Shown in pieces: positions 53,923 to 62,944 of a DNA stretch of 64,000 bases; position 1 is the stretch's first letter, and each line of letters opens with the position of its first letter. The stretch is from Variovorax sp. TBS-050B (GTDB lineage: Bacteria; Pseudomonadota; Gammaproteobacteria; Burkholderiales; Burkholderiaceae_C), in NCBI RefSeq assembly GCF_029893635.1, contig NZ_JARXYR010000001.1, forward strand, positions 1-64,000, in the 5' to 3' direction. Position numbers and translations under genes: made by a program. Under the pieces are notes generated by a model, which saw only the letters and a program-made list of their open reading frames with translations, made no database searches and had not been told where the DNA came from.

Positions 53923-54279
53923 TCAGGCGATGGCGCGGGGCGGGTCGCGCGCGGCGAAGGGCCAGCGGCACGGGTCGGGGACGAATGCCTCCCGTGCCTG
54001 CGGCCGCGGCAGCTCGGCCCGCGGCACCGCGATGACCGCGGCCGCCAGCGAGGCCGGCGCGTTGCCGAGTTGCGCATAGGCGAGGCACCAGGCGCAGGCG
54101 GCGTGGACCTCGCTGCCGTGCTCCGCGTCCATGGCCTCGTCGGCCGCGGGCGCGCCTGCAAGCGCCGCCACGGCCTGCTGCTGGTGCGCCGCCTGGTGGG
54201 CAGGCATGCCGATGACCGTGTGGAAGAACACGGCCAGCAGCAGCAGTCGGATCAGGGCGTGGCGCAGGAGCGATGGCAT
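53923..54279 (-). CDS. Small DUF2946-like periplasmic/membrane protein
   Basis: A 118-residue protein starting with a hydrophobic helix (ALIRLLLLAVFFHTVIG), then His-rich AHQAAHQQQ and ACAWCLAY, and a proline/arginine-rich end. This pattern is typical of DUF2946, often found beside TonB receptors and metal genes. A metal-related role is inferred from His and Cys content and neighbours. It probably heads the operon with the receptor and ABC genes, unless the hairpin after it separates them. Confidence 0.7.
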   Translation of the reverse strand: MPSLLRHALIRLLLLAVFFHTVIGMPAHQAAHQQQAVAALAGAPAADEAMDAEHGSEVHAACAWCLAYAQLGNAPASLAAAVIAVPRAELPRPQAREAFVPDPCRWPFAARDPPRAIA

Positions 54280-54426
54280 GGCGGGGGCCTGGAATGATAC
54301 CGGCGAGGTCGCCGGCGCCCGACCGGGGCGCCCGTTTCGCGGGGAGGTGGCGGATTGATCGGATCGGCACCGAGAACGACTGCCGCCGCACGGTCCCTCG
54401 AGGGCGCGCTGCCTAGACTGGGTCCC

Positions 54427-55053
54427 ATGATCACCATTCACCATCTGGGCCGCTCCCAGTCCGAGCGCATCGTGTGGCTCTGCGAGGAGCTGGGGCTGCG
54501 CTACCGGCTCGTGCGCTACGAGCGCGATCCCGTCACGCAGCTGGCGCCGCCCGCGCTGCAGGCCGTGCATCCGCTCGGCGCCGCGCCGGTCATCGAGGAC
54601 GGCGGGCTGAAGCTCGCCGAATCGGCGGCCATCGTCGAATACATCATCGCCAGGCACGGCGGCGGGCGCCTGAAGCTGGCGGCCGAGCATCCCGACTTCG
54701 CGCAGTTCCTGTACTGGTTCCATTTCTCCAACGGCAACCTGCAGCCGGCGATCGGCCGCGCGATGTTCATGGACCGGGCGCAGCTGCCGGCCGGCCATCC
54801 GGTGCAGGCGGCGGTGCAGGGGCGGCTCGCGCGCGTCGTCGAGGCCGTGGAGACCCGGCTGGGCGAGGCGCCCTATCTCGCCGGTGCGGCGTTCACCGCG
54901 GCCGACGTGATGACGGTGGTGTCGTTCACCACCATGCGCTTCTTCCTGCCGATCGACCTCGGGCCGCGTCCGAACATCCGGGCCTATCTGCAGCGGATCG
55001 GCGAACGGCCCGCCTACCGCCGCGCGATGGCCGCGAGCGATCCGCAGCGATAG
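54427..55053 (+). CDS. Glutathione S-transferase family protein
   Basis: A 208-residue GST-fold protein. The N-terminal thioredoxin-like half has the glutathione-site segment GAAPVIEDGGLKLAESAAIVEYI; the C-terminal helical half includes FTAADVMTV, the conserved N-capping Asp region. It likely conjugates or reduces electrophiles; the substrate is unknown. It is divergent from the DUF2946 gene and followed after 10 bases by an AraC-type regulator. Confidence 0.88.
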   Translation: MITIHHLGRSQSERIVWLCEELGLRYRLVRYERDPVTQLAPPALQAVHPLGAAPVIEDGGLKLAESAAIVEYIIARHGGGRLKLAAEHPDFAQFLYWFHFSNGNLQPAIGRAMFMDRAQLPAGHPVQAAVQGRLARVVEAVETRLGEAPYLAGAAFTAADVMTVVSFTTMRFFLPIDLGPRPNIRAYLQRIGERPAYRRAMAASDPQR

Positions 55054-55063
55054 ACTGCCCGGC

Positions 55064-55972
55064 GTGCATTTCGAGGCGCCCGGAACCGACCCGAACGCAA
55101 GCGGCTGGCCGGCCGACCCTGCCGCGCTGGCGCGGGAACTTCACGTCCGGCCCGGGGTGGGCGCGGCCGCGCGCGTGCTCCAGTCGAGCAGCCTGCAGAT
55201 CCTGCGCATGCAGGTCGCGCATCCGGTGCTCATCCTCGTCGCCCATGGCGTCAAGGAGGTGCGACCGGCGCGGGGCACGCCGGTGCGCGCGCGGCCGGGC
55301 CAGGCGATCGCGCTCGCCGGCAACCAGGCGGTGGACTTCCTGAACAGCGTCGCGCCGGGCACCCGCTACGACGCGCGCTGGCTGGTGTTCGACCCGTCGC
55401 TGCTCGACGACGCCTACTGGCGCGGCCAGGCCGCGGCCCTCCTCGTTCCGGGGCGGGCGCCGGCGCCGGCTCGCCTGCTCCCGCAGGTGCCCGACACCCT
55501 GGCGGCCGCCTTCGCGCGGGCTTCGGAGACACTGGCGCTCGACCCGCCGATACCGGCCGCGGTGGCGCGCCAGCGCATGCTGGAGGTGATGCACTGGCTG
55601 CTGGAGGAGGGCGTCGTGCTGCACAGCCAGCCGTGCAGGCCGAGCGTCTCCGCGCAGGTCCGCGCGCTGATCGCGGGCGGCCTCGAGGCCGAATGGACGG
55701 CGGATCGCGTCGCGCGCGAATTGGCGATGTCTGCCGCGACCTTCCGGCGCCGGCTCGCCGCGGAGGCGACCACCTTCGCGCAACTGCTGGTGGATGCCAG
55801 GATGTCCGCCGCGCTGATCCTGCTGCAGGCCACCGCCCGGCCGGTGGCGGAGATCGCCGCCCAAGTCGGCTATGCCTCGCCGTCGCGCTTCGCGGTGCGC
55901 TTTCGCGAGCGCTTCGGCTTCGCGCCGACCGCGGTGCGGGGCCACGGAAGGCAACGCGCGGCCCGCCCCTGA
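55064..55972 (+). CDS. AraC-family transcription regulator
   Basis: A 302-residue regulator with a variable N-terminal sensor (about 30-180) and a C-terminal AraC domain (about 205-295) ending IAAQVGYASPSRFAVRFRERFGFAPT. It starts with GTG at 55064, ten bases after the GST gene, so the two may be co-transcribed. The effector is unknown. Confidence 0.85.
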   Translation: MHFEAPGTDPNASGWPADPAALARELHVRPGVGAAARVLQSSSLQILRMQVAHPVLILVAHGVKEVRPARGTPVRARPGQAIALAGNQAVDFLNSVAPGTRYDARWLVFDPSLLDDAYWRGQAAALLVPGRAPAPARLLPQVPDTLAAAFARASETLALDPPIPAAVARQRMLEVMHWLLEEGVVLHSQPCRPSVSAQVRALIAGGLEAEWTADRVARELAMSAATFRRRLAAEATTFAQLLVDARMSAALILLQATARPVAEIAAQVGYASPSRFAVRFRERFGFAPTAVRGHGRQRAARP

Positions 55973-56030
55973 ACGGCCTGCCGCGCGGCGGTGATCACCG
56001 CCGCGACGCACGGGGATCGCGGCCGATGCG

Positions 56031-57710
56031 ATGATGAGGGCCATGCGCGCGCATCGCGCCTCGAGCGAGACCGCCGATATTCCCAAAGGGCCCCCGCCTT
56101 CGATGAGAAAAAACGCCTCTCCCGTCACGCCAGCCGAGACGCCGCCGGACAGCGCCTTCGGTCCATGGTCGGCGAACGACCCGACCGCCCTGGCGCGCAA
56201 GACCGACAGGCAGCGAAGCCGCGTCATCGCGGGGACCACCCTGTTCGTCGTCTTCGTGTGCCTCGCCTTGCTGGTCATGAACGCATGGCTCATCGTCCGC
56301 GCGCGCACGGCCGAGGACGAGCAGATCGCGCGCGCGAACACCAACCTCGCACGCGCGGTCAGCCAGCAGATCGAGAGCACCGTGGTGCTGGCCGAGCACA
56401 TCCTCTCGGGCATCGTCTTCGAACTCGAGCGCGCGGACATCACGCCGGACACGCTGCAGCGCCTGCAACCGGTGCTCGTGAACCATGCGACTGAGGTCCA
56501 GGCGATCAAGGGACTCTTCATCTACGACGCGGAGGGCCGCTGGCTGGTCCACTCCGAAGCCTACGCGGCCGGCAACCGCAACAACTCGGACCGCGCGTAC
56601 TTCATCCAGCACCGCGACAGTCCCAGCACGCGCACGCTGATCAGCGCCCCGATCGTGAGCCGCTCGTCCGGCGAGTGGGTGATCCCGGTCTCCCGAAGGA
56701 TCAACGACCCGGACGGCAACTTCGCCGGGGTCGTGCTGGTCACGCTCAGCGTCAGGCATCTGCTGGACCTGCTCGAGCGCTTCCAGATCGGCGAGCAGGG
56801 CGCGATCGCGCTGTTCCGGAGCGACCAGCTCCTGGTGCGCCGCCCCTTCAAGGAGGCCGACCTCGGAAAGCGCACCCCGGGCTCGCCGCTGCAGCAGCGC
56901 TTCCAGGCCGCGCGTTCGGGCACGGTCGAGGGGCGTTCCTCCATCGACGGCGTGAAGCGGATCATCAGCTTCGAGCACCTGCCGGACTATCCGCTGCTCG
57001 TGACCGTCGCCGTCGGCAAGGACGAGGCGCTGCAGGAATGGAAGTCGGCCTCGATCTACCAGACGAGCTGGGTGGTCCTGCTCTGCCTGGTGATCGGCGT
57101 GGCGGGGCGCTACCTGGTCCGCTCGATGCGCAAGCGGCTGGTGGCCGAGCTGCACCTGCGCAGTGCCCGGGACGCGCTGACGGAAGCCAACGAGCGCCTG
57201 GAGCATCTGGCGCAGGAAGACGGGCTCACCGGCCTGGCCAACCGCCGCGCCTTCGATGCGCGCCTGCTGCAGAACTTCGAGCAGGCGAAGGCGAGCCGGA
57301 CGCCGCTGGCCGTGGTGATGGTCGACGTCGACGAGTTCAAGAAGTACAACGATCTGTACGGCCACCTCGAAGGCGACGAATGCCTGCGGCAGGTCGCGCG
57401 GGCGCTGCGCACCGCGGTGTGGCGCGCGGGCGATCTGGCCGCGCGCTACGGCGGCGAGGAGATGGTGCTGCTGCTGCCTGCGACCGATGCCGAGGGCGCG
57501 CACGAGGTCGCGCAGCGGGTGCGGCTGGCCGTCTTCGACCTGCGGATTCCGCATGCGGCCTCGGCGCTGGGCACCGTCTCCGTCAGCCTCGGCGTGGCGG
57601 CCTGGGTTCCCGAGCCCGACAGCACGCCCTTCGAACTTCTGCGGGCCGCGGACGAGGCGCTCTACGTCGCCAAGCAGGAAGGGCGCAATGCCGTGAGGGT
57701 GCACGCCTGA
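56031..57710 (+). CDS. Membrane diguanylate cyclase with Cache sensor
   Basis: A protein of up to 559 residues. Membrane helices near 68-90 and 343-365 flank a double-Cache periplasmic sensor (family-like GRNNSDRAYF); a GGDEF domain covers about 390-555. The active-site motif is GGEEM and a RxxD feedback site (RAGD) lies five residues before it. It should make cyclic di-GMP in response to an outside ligand. Several ATGs (56031, 56034, 56043, 56103) are possible; the first 25 residues are doubtful. Confidence 0.88.
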   Translation: MMRAMRAHRASSETADIPKGPPPSMRKNASPVTPAETPPDSAFGPWSANDPTALARKTDRQRSRVIAGTTLFVVFVCLALLVMNAWLIVRARTAEDEQIARANTNLARAVSQQIESTVVLAEHILSGIVFELERADITPDTLQRLQPVLVNHATEVQAIKGLFIYDAEGRWLVHSEAYAAGNRNNSDRAYFIQHRDSPSTRTLISAPIVSRSSGEWVIPVSRRINDPDGNFAGVVLVTLSVRHLLDLLERFQIGEQGAIALFRSDQLLVRRPFKEADLGKRTPGSPLQQRFQAARSGTVEGRSSIDGVKRIISFEHLPDYPLLVTVAVGKDEALQEWKSASIYQTSWVVLLCLVIGVAGRYLVRSMRKRLVAELHLRSARDALTEANERLEHLAQEDGLTGLANRRAFDARLLQNFEQAKASRTPLAVVMVDVDEFKKYNDLYGHLEGDECLRQVARALRTAVWRAGDLAARYGGEEMVLLLPATDAEGAHEVAQRVRLAVFDLRIPHAASALGTVSVSLGVAAWVPEPDSTPFELLRAADEALYVAKQEGRNAVRVHA

Positions 57711-57740
57711 CGCATCGGCGCGCGGCGCGGTGCCGGCATT

Positions 57741-58928
57741 TCAGCGGTCGATCCGGCGGTAGGAGGCCGGCGAGAAGCGCAGGCACAGCATCAGGAGCAG
57801 GACGGCCCCGGCCAGCATCGCGATCCATGCCTCCACGAGGTCCGAGAACCGGTCGCGCAGCATGCCCGCGAGCAGCGGCATCAGGCTCGCGATGACGTAG
57901 CCGCCGCCCTGCACGAAGGCGGCGAGCGCGCCGGCCTCCGCCGGATCGTCGATGTGGTCCAGCGTCACGATCAGCGACAGCGGGAACAGCGCGCCGATGC
58001 CCGCGCCCAGCAGGAGGCAGGCGGGCAGCGCCAGCGACGCGGGCGCGGCGATCAGGCAGGCCAGGCCGGCGATCAGCAGGGCGAGCACCGCGAGCAGCGG
58101 CCCGCGGCGGTCCGGAAAGCGGCCGATCCAGGCCGACACGGCCAGGCCCGCGGCCACCTCGGTCAGCGTCAGCCCGCCGAGCAGCAGTCCGGCCGCGGAC
58201 GGCGACCAGCCCAGGCTGGTGTAGAACGGCGGCAGCCATGCCAGCACCAGCGTGTACGCGCCCGTGCCGATGCCGAAGAACGCCATCAGCTCCCAGGCGC
58301 GCAGGTTGCGCCGGAAGCTGCGGCGCGGCGCCGGGGCGGCGGCGAAGGCGGCGGGCGCAGGCAGGGCCGCCGCCCGCGTGGCCCAGAGCCACAGCGGCAG
58401 CGCGAACAGGGCAGGAAGCGCCCAGACGGCGAGGGCCGCCGGCCAGCCCCAGCGCGCCGAGAGCCCGGCCGCCGACGCCGCGGCGATCGCGGCGCCCGCC
58501 ATGATGCCGGTGGTGTAGAGCGCGATGAGCGCGCCCGCGTTCGCGCCGAACCGGCGCTTGATGAAGGCCGGCAGCAGCGTCTGCACCAGCGCGATGCCCA
58601 CGCCCGCGGCCAGCGCTGTGAGCAACAGCCCATGGCGTCCCGTGGCGCCGAGGCGCGCGGCACTGGCCGTGCAGACCAGGGCCATGCCCAGGCCGACGCC
58701 GCCGCGTTCGCCCAGCCAGCCGGCGAGCTGCCGCCCTCCGAGCGCGCAGAGGCCCATCACCAGCACCGGCCAGGTGGTCAGCAGGCCGAGCCCGGTGTGC
58801 GACAGCCCCGTCGCCGCCTCGATGCTGTCCAGCAGCGGCCCGATGGCCGCGAGCGCCGGGCGCAGGTTGAGCGCCAGGCCCACGACGGCGGCGCCGAGCA
58901 CCCACCTCTGACAACGAACGCGATGCAT
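57741..58928 (-). CDS. MFS transporter of the CynX/NimT type
   Basis: A 395-residue inner-membrane carrier with about twelve hydrophobic segments. The opening (VVGLALNLRPALAAIGPLLDSI) is typical of the CynX/NimT cyanate/nitroimidazole transporter group. It is divergent from a MarR gene and probably under its control. Substrate unknown; efflux is suggested by the MarR pairing. Confidence 0.87.
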   Translation of the reverse strand: MHRVRCQRWVLGAAVVGLALNLRPALAAIGPLLDSIEAATGLSHTGLGLLTTWPVLVMGLCALGGRQLAGWLGERGGVGLGMALVCTASAARLGATGRHGLLLTALAAGVGIALVQTLLPAFIKRRFGANAGALIALYTTGIMAGAAIAAASAAGLSARWGWPAALAVWALPALFALPLWLWATRAAALPAPAAFAAAPAPRRSFRRNLRAWELMAFFGIGTGAYTLVLAWLPPFYTSLGWSPSAAGLLLGGLTLTEVAAGLAVSAWIGRFPDRRGPLLAVLALLIAGLACLIAAPASLALPACLLLGAGIGALFPLSLIVTLDHIDDPAEAGALAAFVQGGGYVIASLMPLLAGMLRDRFSDLVEAWIAMLAGAVLLLMLCLRFSPASYRRIDR

Positions 58929-58952
58929 CGATCTATCTCTCTATAAAGTATC

Positions 58953-58962
58953 TTGATATCAA
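58953..58962. promoter_or_regulatory. MarR-type operator candidate
   Basis: TTGATATCAA is a perfect palindrome in an AT-rich island within the divergent gap between the MFS (start 58928) and MarR (start 59039) genes. Flanking bases extend partial symmetry. Sites of this kind are common for MarR/SlyA-type dimers, so both genes may be controlled from here. Confidence 0.55.
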
Positions 58963-59038
58963 ATCATATGTGCGACACTGCAGGCCACGCAAGCAGTTAA
59001 CATTCACGGCAGATCAAGTAACTTCATGCAGAGACACC

Positions 59039-59545
59039 ATGTCGGATCGAGCCCAACGCGCGGAAGAGGAGTGGAAGCGGGAGCGCCCCGATGTGGACGC
59101 CAGGGTCATGGCGCTGGTGGGCCGCCTGCTGGAAGCGGCGCACCTGCTGGAGCGCGACTGGTTCCCGCCCCTGGCGGCGCAGTTCGAGCTGCACCAGGGG
59201 GAGTTCGACGTGATCGCCACCCTGCGCCGCTCGGGCAAGCCCTATGCGCTCACGCCGACCGAGCTCTACGGAGGCCTGATGCTGTCGTCCGGCGCCATGA
59301 CCAGCCGGCTGGACCGGCTCGAGCGCAAGGGGCTGATCGAGCGCGGTCCCGCGCCCGGCGACCGGCGCAGCATCCTGGTGAGGCTCACGCCGGCCGGCCT
59401 CGCGCTCATCGACAGGATGCTGCCGCTGCACGTCGCGAACGAGCAGCGTGCCCTGGCATCGCTGAGCCAGAAGGACCAGAAGCAGCTCGGCGAACTGCTG
59501 ACCCGGCTGGTCGCGGGCCTGCGCAAGCCGCCCCCGGCCGAGTGA
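59039..59545 (+). CDS. MarR-family regulator
   Basis: A 168-residue MarR protein with the winged helix at about 70-130 (TELYGGLMLSSGAMTSRLDRL and PGDRRSILVRLT). It is divergent from the MFS transporter gene, the standard layout for a repressor of an efflux carrier. Its ligand is unknown. Confidence 0.87.
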   Translation: MSDRAQRAEEEWKRERPDVDARVMALVGRLLEAAHLLERDWFPPLAAQFELHQGEFDVIATLRRSGKPYALTPTELYGGLMLSSGAMTSRLDRLERKGLIERGPAPGDRRSILVRLTPAGLALIDRMLPLHVANEQRALASLSQKDQKQLGELLTRLVAGLRKPPPAE

Positions 59546-59565
59546 GGCCGGCGGCGGCGCGCGCT

Positions 59566-60693
59566 TCAGTCGGCCGCCTGCCGCAGCGCCGCGCCCACGC
59601 CCTCGAGCGCCGCGGCGAGTTCGGCGTTCGTCGCCAGGCCGAAGCCGAGGCGGAACACGCGGGGCTCGTCGCCGAACCACGTGCCCGGCGCCAGCCGGAT
59701 GCCGCGTTCCTGCAGCGCGGCCTGGAAGCGTTGCGGCGCATCGTCGTCGTCGTACACCGCCGGCTTCAGCCGCACGCAGCACAGCGCGCCCGCATCGGGG
59801 CGCACCCATTCGAGTTCGGCGGCATGGCGTCCGATCCAGGCCTCGAGCGTCTGCAGGTTGTGCGCGAGATGCCGCCGCCGCGCACCCACGATGTGCTCGC
59901 CCTGCCGCAGCACCGCGAGCGCCATGCGCTCGTCGAGCGGCGAGCACGAGATCACGGTGTTGAACTTCGCCGTCACCAGCGACTGCCGCAGGACGGGGTC
60001 GCGCGTGATCGCCCAGCCGATGCGCAGCCCCGCGGCGCCATGGCACTTGGAGAGCGAAGCCACCGTGACCACGCGCGGACCCGCCGCGCTGGCGCTCGGC
60101 ATCGTGCGGTTGTCGCCGTAGGCCGCCTCGCGGTAGGTCTCGTCGACCACCAGCCAGGCATCCGGCGCATGCGTGCGCATCAGCTCGGCCACCTCGCGCA
60201 GCGTCGACGCGGGGATCGCGACGCCCGAGGGGTTCTGCGGCGACGCCAGGCTGACGATGCGGGTCTTCGGCGTCAGCAGCGCGCGCAGCGCCTCGGGGTC
60301 GAGCCGGTAGCCGTCGTCGAAGCGCAGCGGCAGCGGGCGCACCGTCGCGCCGACCGCGCCGAGCGTGTTGCGCGCGAGCGGAAAGGCGGGTTCCGCGATC
60401 ACCGCCTCGTCGCCGGGGCCGCAGAGCGTGAAGGCGAGCAGGAACAGCGCATGCATGCCGCCGACGGTGACGACCACGTCCTCGGCGCTCACGCGGTGCC
60501 GCGCGGCGATCAGCGCGCGCAGCTCGGCGTCGCCGGCCGCGCTGCCGTAGTTCAGCGGCAGGTCGGCGAGCTCGGCCATGTCCCGGCCGAACAGCTCGCC
60601 GAGCCGCAGGCTCGGTCCCACGCTTTCGGCCAGGTCGTGGCGCGGTGCGCTCGCCACCAGCGAGATGATGTCGTTGCTCGGAAATCGCTCCAT
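59566..60693 (-). CDS. PLP-dependent class I/II aminotransferase
   Basis: A 375-residue fold-type I aminotransferase. The conserved SPQNPSG, the VDETYREAAYGD segment and the PLP lysine region (SLSKCHGAAGLRIGW) are intact. It converts an amino acid or amine of unknown identity. It is divergent from a MocR-type regulator gene, which may control it, across a gap of 106 bp. Confidence 0.88.
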   Translation of the reverse strand: MERFPSNDIISLVASAPRHDLAESVGPSLRLGELFGRDMAELADLPLNYGSAAGDAELRALIAARHRVSAEDVVVTVGGMHALFLLAFTLCGPGDEAVIAEPAFPLARNTLGAVGATVRPLPLRFDDGYRLDPEALRALLTPKTRIVSLASPQNPSGVAIPASTLREVAELMRTHAPDAWLVVDETYREAAYGDNRTMPSASAAGPRVVTVASLSKCHGAAGLRIGWAITRDPVLRQSLVTAKFNTVISCSPLDERMALAVLRQGEHIVGARRRHLAHNLQTLEAWIGRHAAELEWVRPDAGALCCVRLKPAVYDDDDAPQRFQAALQERGIRLAPGTWFGDEPRVFRLGFGLATNAELAAALEGVGAALRQAAD

Positions 60694-60799
60694 GGCGCGC
60701 TTTGCATTCCTTCTTGTGTGCCAGCGGCCAATGGTGCAAGCTTGCGGCCGAAGATAACAGCCACAGTTTTCTGAAATTCCAACCAGTACAGTTGAGGCC

Positions 60800-62263
60800 A
60801 TGACGCTCGAGACCCATGCCGCGGCCGATGCCGACCCGCAGCCCGCCGGGCGCTTCCGCTACGAGGCGCTGGCCGATTTCATCGCCGGCCTGGTGAAGGC
60901 CGGGACGCTGCCGGCCGGCAGCCGCGCGCCGTCGCTGCGCGAGATCAGCACGCAGCACCGCACGAGCCTGAGCACCGCGGTGCAGGCCTACCGGCTGCTC
61001 GAGGACCGCGGCGTGCTCGAGGCGCGGCCGCAGTCGGGCTACTACGTCGCGCGCGCGGCCGCGGCGCTGCCGCTGCCCGCGCCCACGCGACCGCCGCTGC
61101 GCCCGGCCAAGGTCGCGGTGTCGGGGCTGATGCTGCAACTGCTCGAGAACGCGTCGAACGAGGCCTATGTGCCGCTGGGCTGCGCCATCCCGAGCCCGCG
61201 CATCCTCGCCTCGCCGAAGCTCGACCGCATCCTCGCGCGCACCGCGCGCACCAAGGGCGCGCAGCTCAACAACTATTCGCCGCCCAGGGGCGAGCCCGCG
61301 CTGCGCAGCGAGATCGCGCGCCGCGCCATGCGCTTCGGCCAGGCGCTGCCGCCCGACGGCATCGCGATCACCTGCGGCTGCACCGAAGCGCTCGCGCTCG
61401 CGCTCGACGCGGTCACCGAGCCGGGTGACGCGGTCGCGATCGAATCGCCCACCTACTTCGGCCTGCTGCAGGTGCTGCGCATGCGCGGCCTGCGGGCGGT
61501 GGAGCTGCCCACCGATGCCGCCACCGGCGTGGTGGTCGACGCGCTGCGCGACGTGCTCGCCGCCGGCCGGGTGCGCGCCTGCGTGCTGGCGTCGAGCTTC
61601 CAGAATCCGATGGGCTTCACGATGCCGCGCGCCAACCGCCTCGCGGTGCTGCGCCTGCTCGCGAAGCACCGCGTGCCGCTGATCGAGGACGACGTCTACG
61701 GCGACATCCATTTCGGCGAGGAACGGCCGGTGCCGTTCAGCGCGCTCGACCGCCACGACAACACCATCTACTGCGGCTCGTTCTCGAAGACCCTGGCCCC
61801 GGGCTATCGCATCGGCTGGATCGTGCCGGGGCGTCACATGGCGCGGGTGCTCGAGAGCAAGTTCGCCTCGACGCTGGCCACCCCGGTGCTGACGCAGGTC
61901 GCGCTCGCCGAATTCCTGTCGAGCGGCGAGTACGACCGCCACCTGCGTCGACTGCGGCGCGAGTTCGCCGACACGCTGGAACGCATGTCGCGCGTGATCG
62001 AGCAGGCCTTCCCACCGGGCACCAAGATCTCGCGGCCCGCGGGCAACTTCGTGCTCTGGGTCGAACTGCCCCGGCCGGTCGACACGCGCGCGCTGTTCGG
62101 CCAGGCGCTGAAGAAGGGCGTGTGCTTCGCGCCCGGCGTGGTGTTCTCGGCCAGCGGGCGCTACGCCCACTGCATGCGCCTGAGCGGCGGCCATGGCTGG
62201 GACGCGGGCGTCGAGAAGGGCCTGCGCGCGCTGGGCGCGCTCGCGACCAGGGCGCTGCGCTGA
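60800..62263 (+). CDS. MocR-type regulator: winged helix fused to aminotransferase fold
   Basis: A 487-residue protein. A GntR-like winged helix covers residues 1-85 (APSLREISTQHRTSLSTAVQAY). The rest is an aminotransferase-fold domain with NNYSPPRGEPALR, a PLP lysine in GSFSKTLAPGYRIGW, and QNPMGFTM. MocR proteins usually sense PLP or an amino acid and control the divergent gene, here an aminotransferase. ACAGTT at 60763 and 60788 (25 bp apart) in the gap may be part of its direct-repeat site. A true aminotransferase role is also possible. Confidence 0.87.
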   Translation: MTLETHAAADADPQPAGRFRYEALADFIAGLVKAGTLPAGSRAPSLREISTQHRTSLSTAVQAYRLLEDRGVLEARPQSGYYVARAAAALPLPAPTRPPLRPAKVAVSGLMLQLLENASNEAYVPLGCAIPSPRILASPKLDRILARTARTKGAQLNNYSPPRGEPALRSEIARRAMRFGQALPPDGIAITCGCTEALALALDAVTEPGDAVAIESPTYFGLLQVLRMRGLRAVELPTDAATGVVVDALRDVLAAGRVRACVLASSFQNPMGFTMPRANRLAVLRLLAKHRVPLIEDDVYGDIHFGEERPVPFSALDRHDNTIYCGSFSKTLAPGYRIGWIVPGRHMARVLESKFASTLATPVLTQVALAEFLSSGEYDRHLRRLRREFADTLERMSRVIEQAFPPGTKISRPAGNFVLWVELPRPVDTRALFGQALKKGVCFAPGVVFSASGRYAHCMRLSGGHGWDAGVEKGLRALGALATRALR

Positions 62264-62377
62264 AGCCTGGCAGGCGCCGCGCCAGGGCCGCGGTCATCCT
62301 GCGACCTTTGTCACGGATTCGCCATGGATGTTTGTTAACACCACCGCAGGGCTCCAAGGCAGATTTACATTCGCCGC

Positions 62378-62605
62378 ATGAGTAAAGAAGTTTGCCTTTT
62401 CGCCGGTGCCGAGCTGATCGCAGAGATCGGCGCGGTGCAGCGGCGCGTGGCGGTGGGCGACTGCATCGCGGTGCGCGTCCTGCACGGCGACGGCCTGCTC
62501 GAGGACGTGCTGCTCGGCGGAAACGACGCGGAGCAGCAGGCGGCGCTGGCACTTCTGCACCGCACGATCCGCGCGGACCGCCGCGCCGAGGGTCTGCCGG
62601 CCTGA
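62378..62605 (+). CDS. Hypothetical 75-residue protein
   Basis: A small open frame encoding MSKEVCLFAGAEL followed by alternating beta-like (VAVGDCIAVRVLHG) and helical (DAEQQAALALLHRTI) stretches. No clear ribosome-binding site is close to the ATG at 62378. Codon composition looks coding. I do not recognise a family. Confidence 0.55.
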   Translation: MSKEVCLFAGAELIAEIGAVQRRVAVGDCIAVRVLHGDGLLEDVLLGGNDAEQQAALALLHRTIRADRRAEGLPA

Positions 62606-62636
62606 GTCCCCGCGCGGACCGCGTCGGGCGCTCTGC

Positions 62637-62821
62637 TACAATCGCGCCTCGCCCAGACCATCTGGGCGTTGCCTGGCCAGGCAAGCTGAATCTCACACCA
62701 GCGCGTCGAAGTCATACGACGAGAAAAACAACAATGACTTCCGCAAACGAATCTTTGCCGTAGCGTGGACCGCGTAAGAGTTCACGACCACATTCCAAAG
62801 CCCGCCTCGCGCGGGCTTTTT
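62637..62821 (+). ncRNA. Candidate structured small RNA or leader with terminator
   Basis: A TACAAT -10-like box (62637-62642) is followed by three hairpins: 62650-62668 (8-bp stem, loop CCA), 62669-62684 (perfect palindrome TTGCCTGGCCAGGCAA) and 62704-62721. An A-rich stretch and a 9-codon frame (62734-62763, MTSANESLP) come next, then a strong terminator. Nothing downstream is joined to it, so it is either a free-standing RNA of about 170 nt or a tiny peptide-coding message. No family was recognised. Confidence 0.5.
62797..62821 (+). terminator. Rho-independent terminator
   Basis: AAAGCCCGC and GCGGGCTTT form a 9-bp stem around CTCGC, and the transcript then ends in a run of T (62817-62821). 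This is a textbook intrinsic terminator for the candidate small RNA. Confidence 0.85.
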
Positions 62822-62944
62822 CATGCCTGCGATGTCGCCGGCCGCGACAAGGCGGCGGCCGACACCGGCATGCGCGGCAAACCTGCCGGTATGCGCCCCG
62901 CACGCTCGAAAAATCGGTCGCTCCACCCCCACAAGGAGACGGCG

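Noticed and set aside
60721..60800. Possible tRNA or RNA gene in the divergent gap
   Set aside because: No cloverleaf or terminator could be drawn; it is better read as a promoter region.
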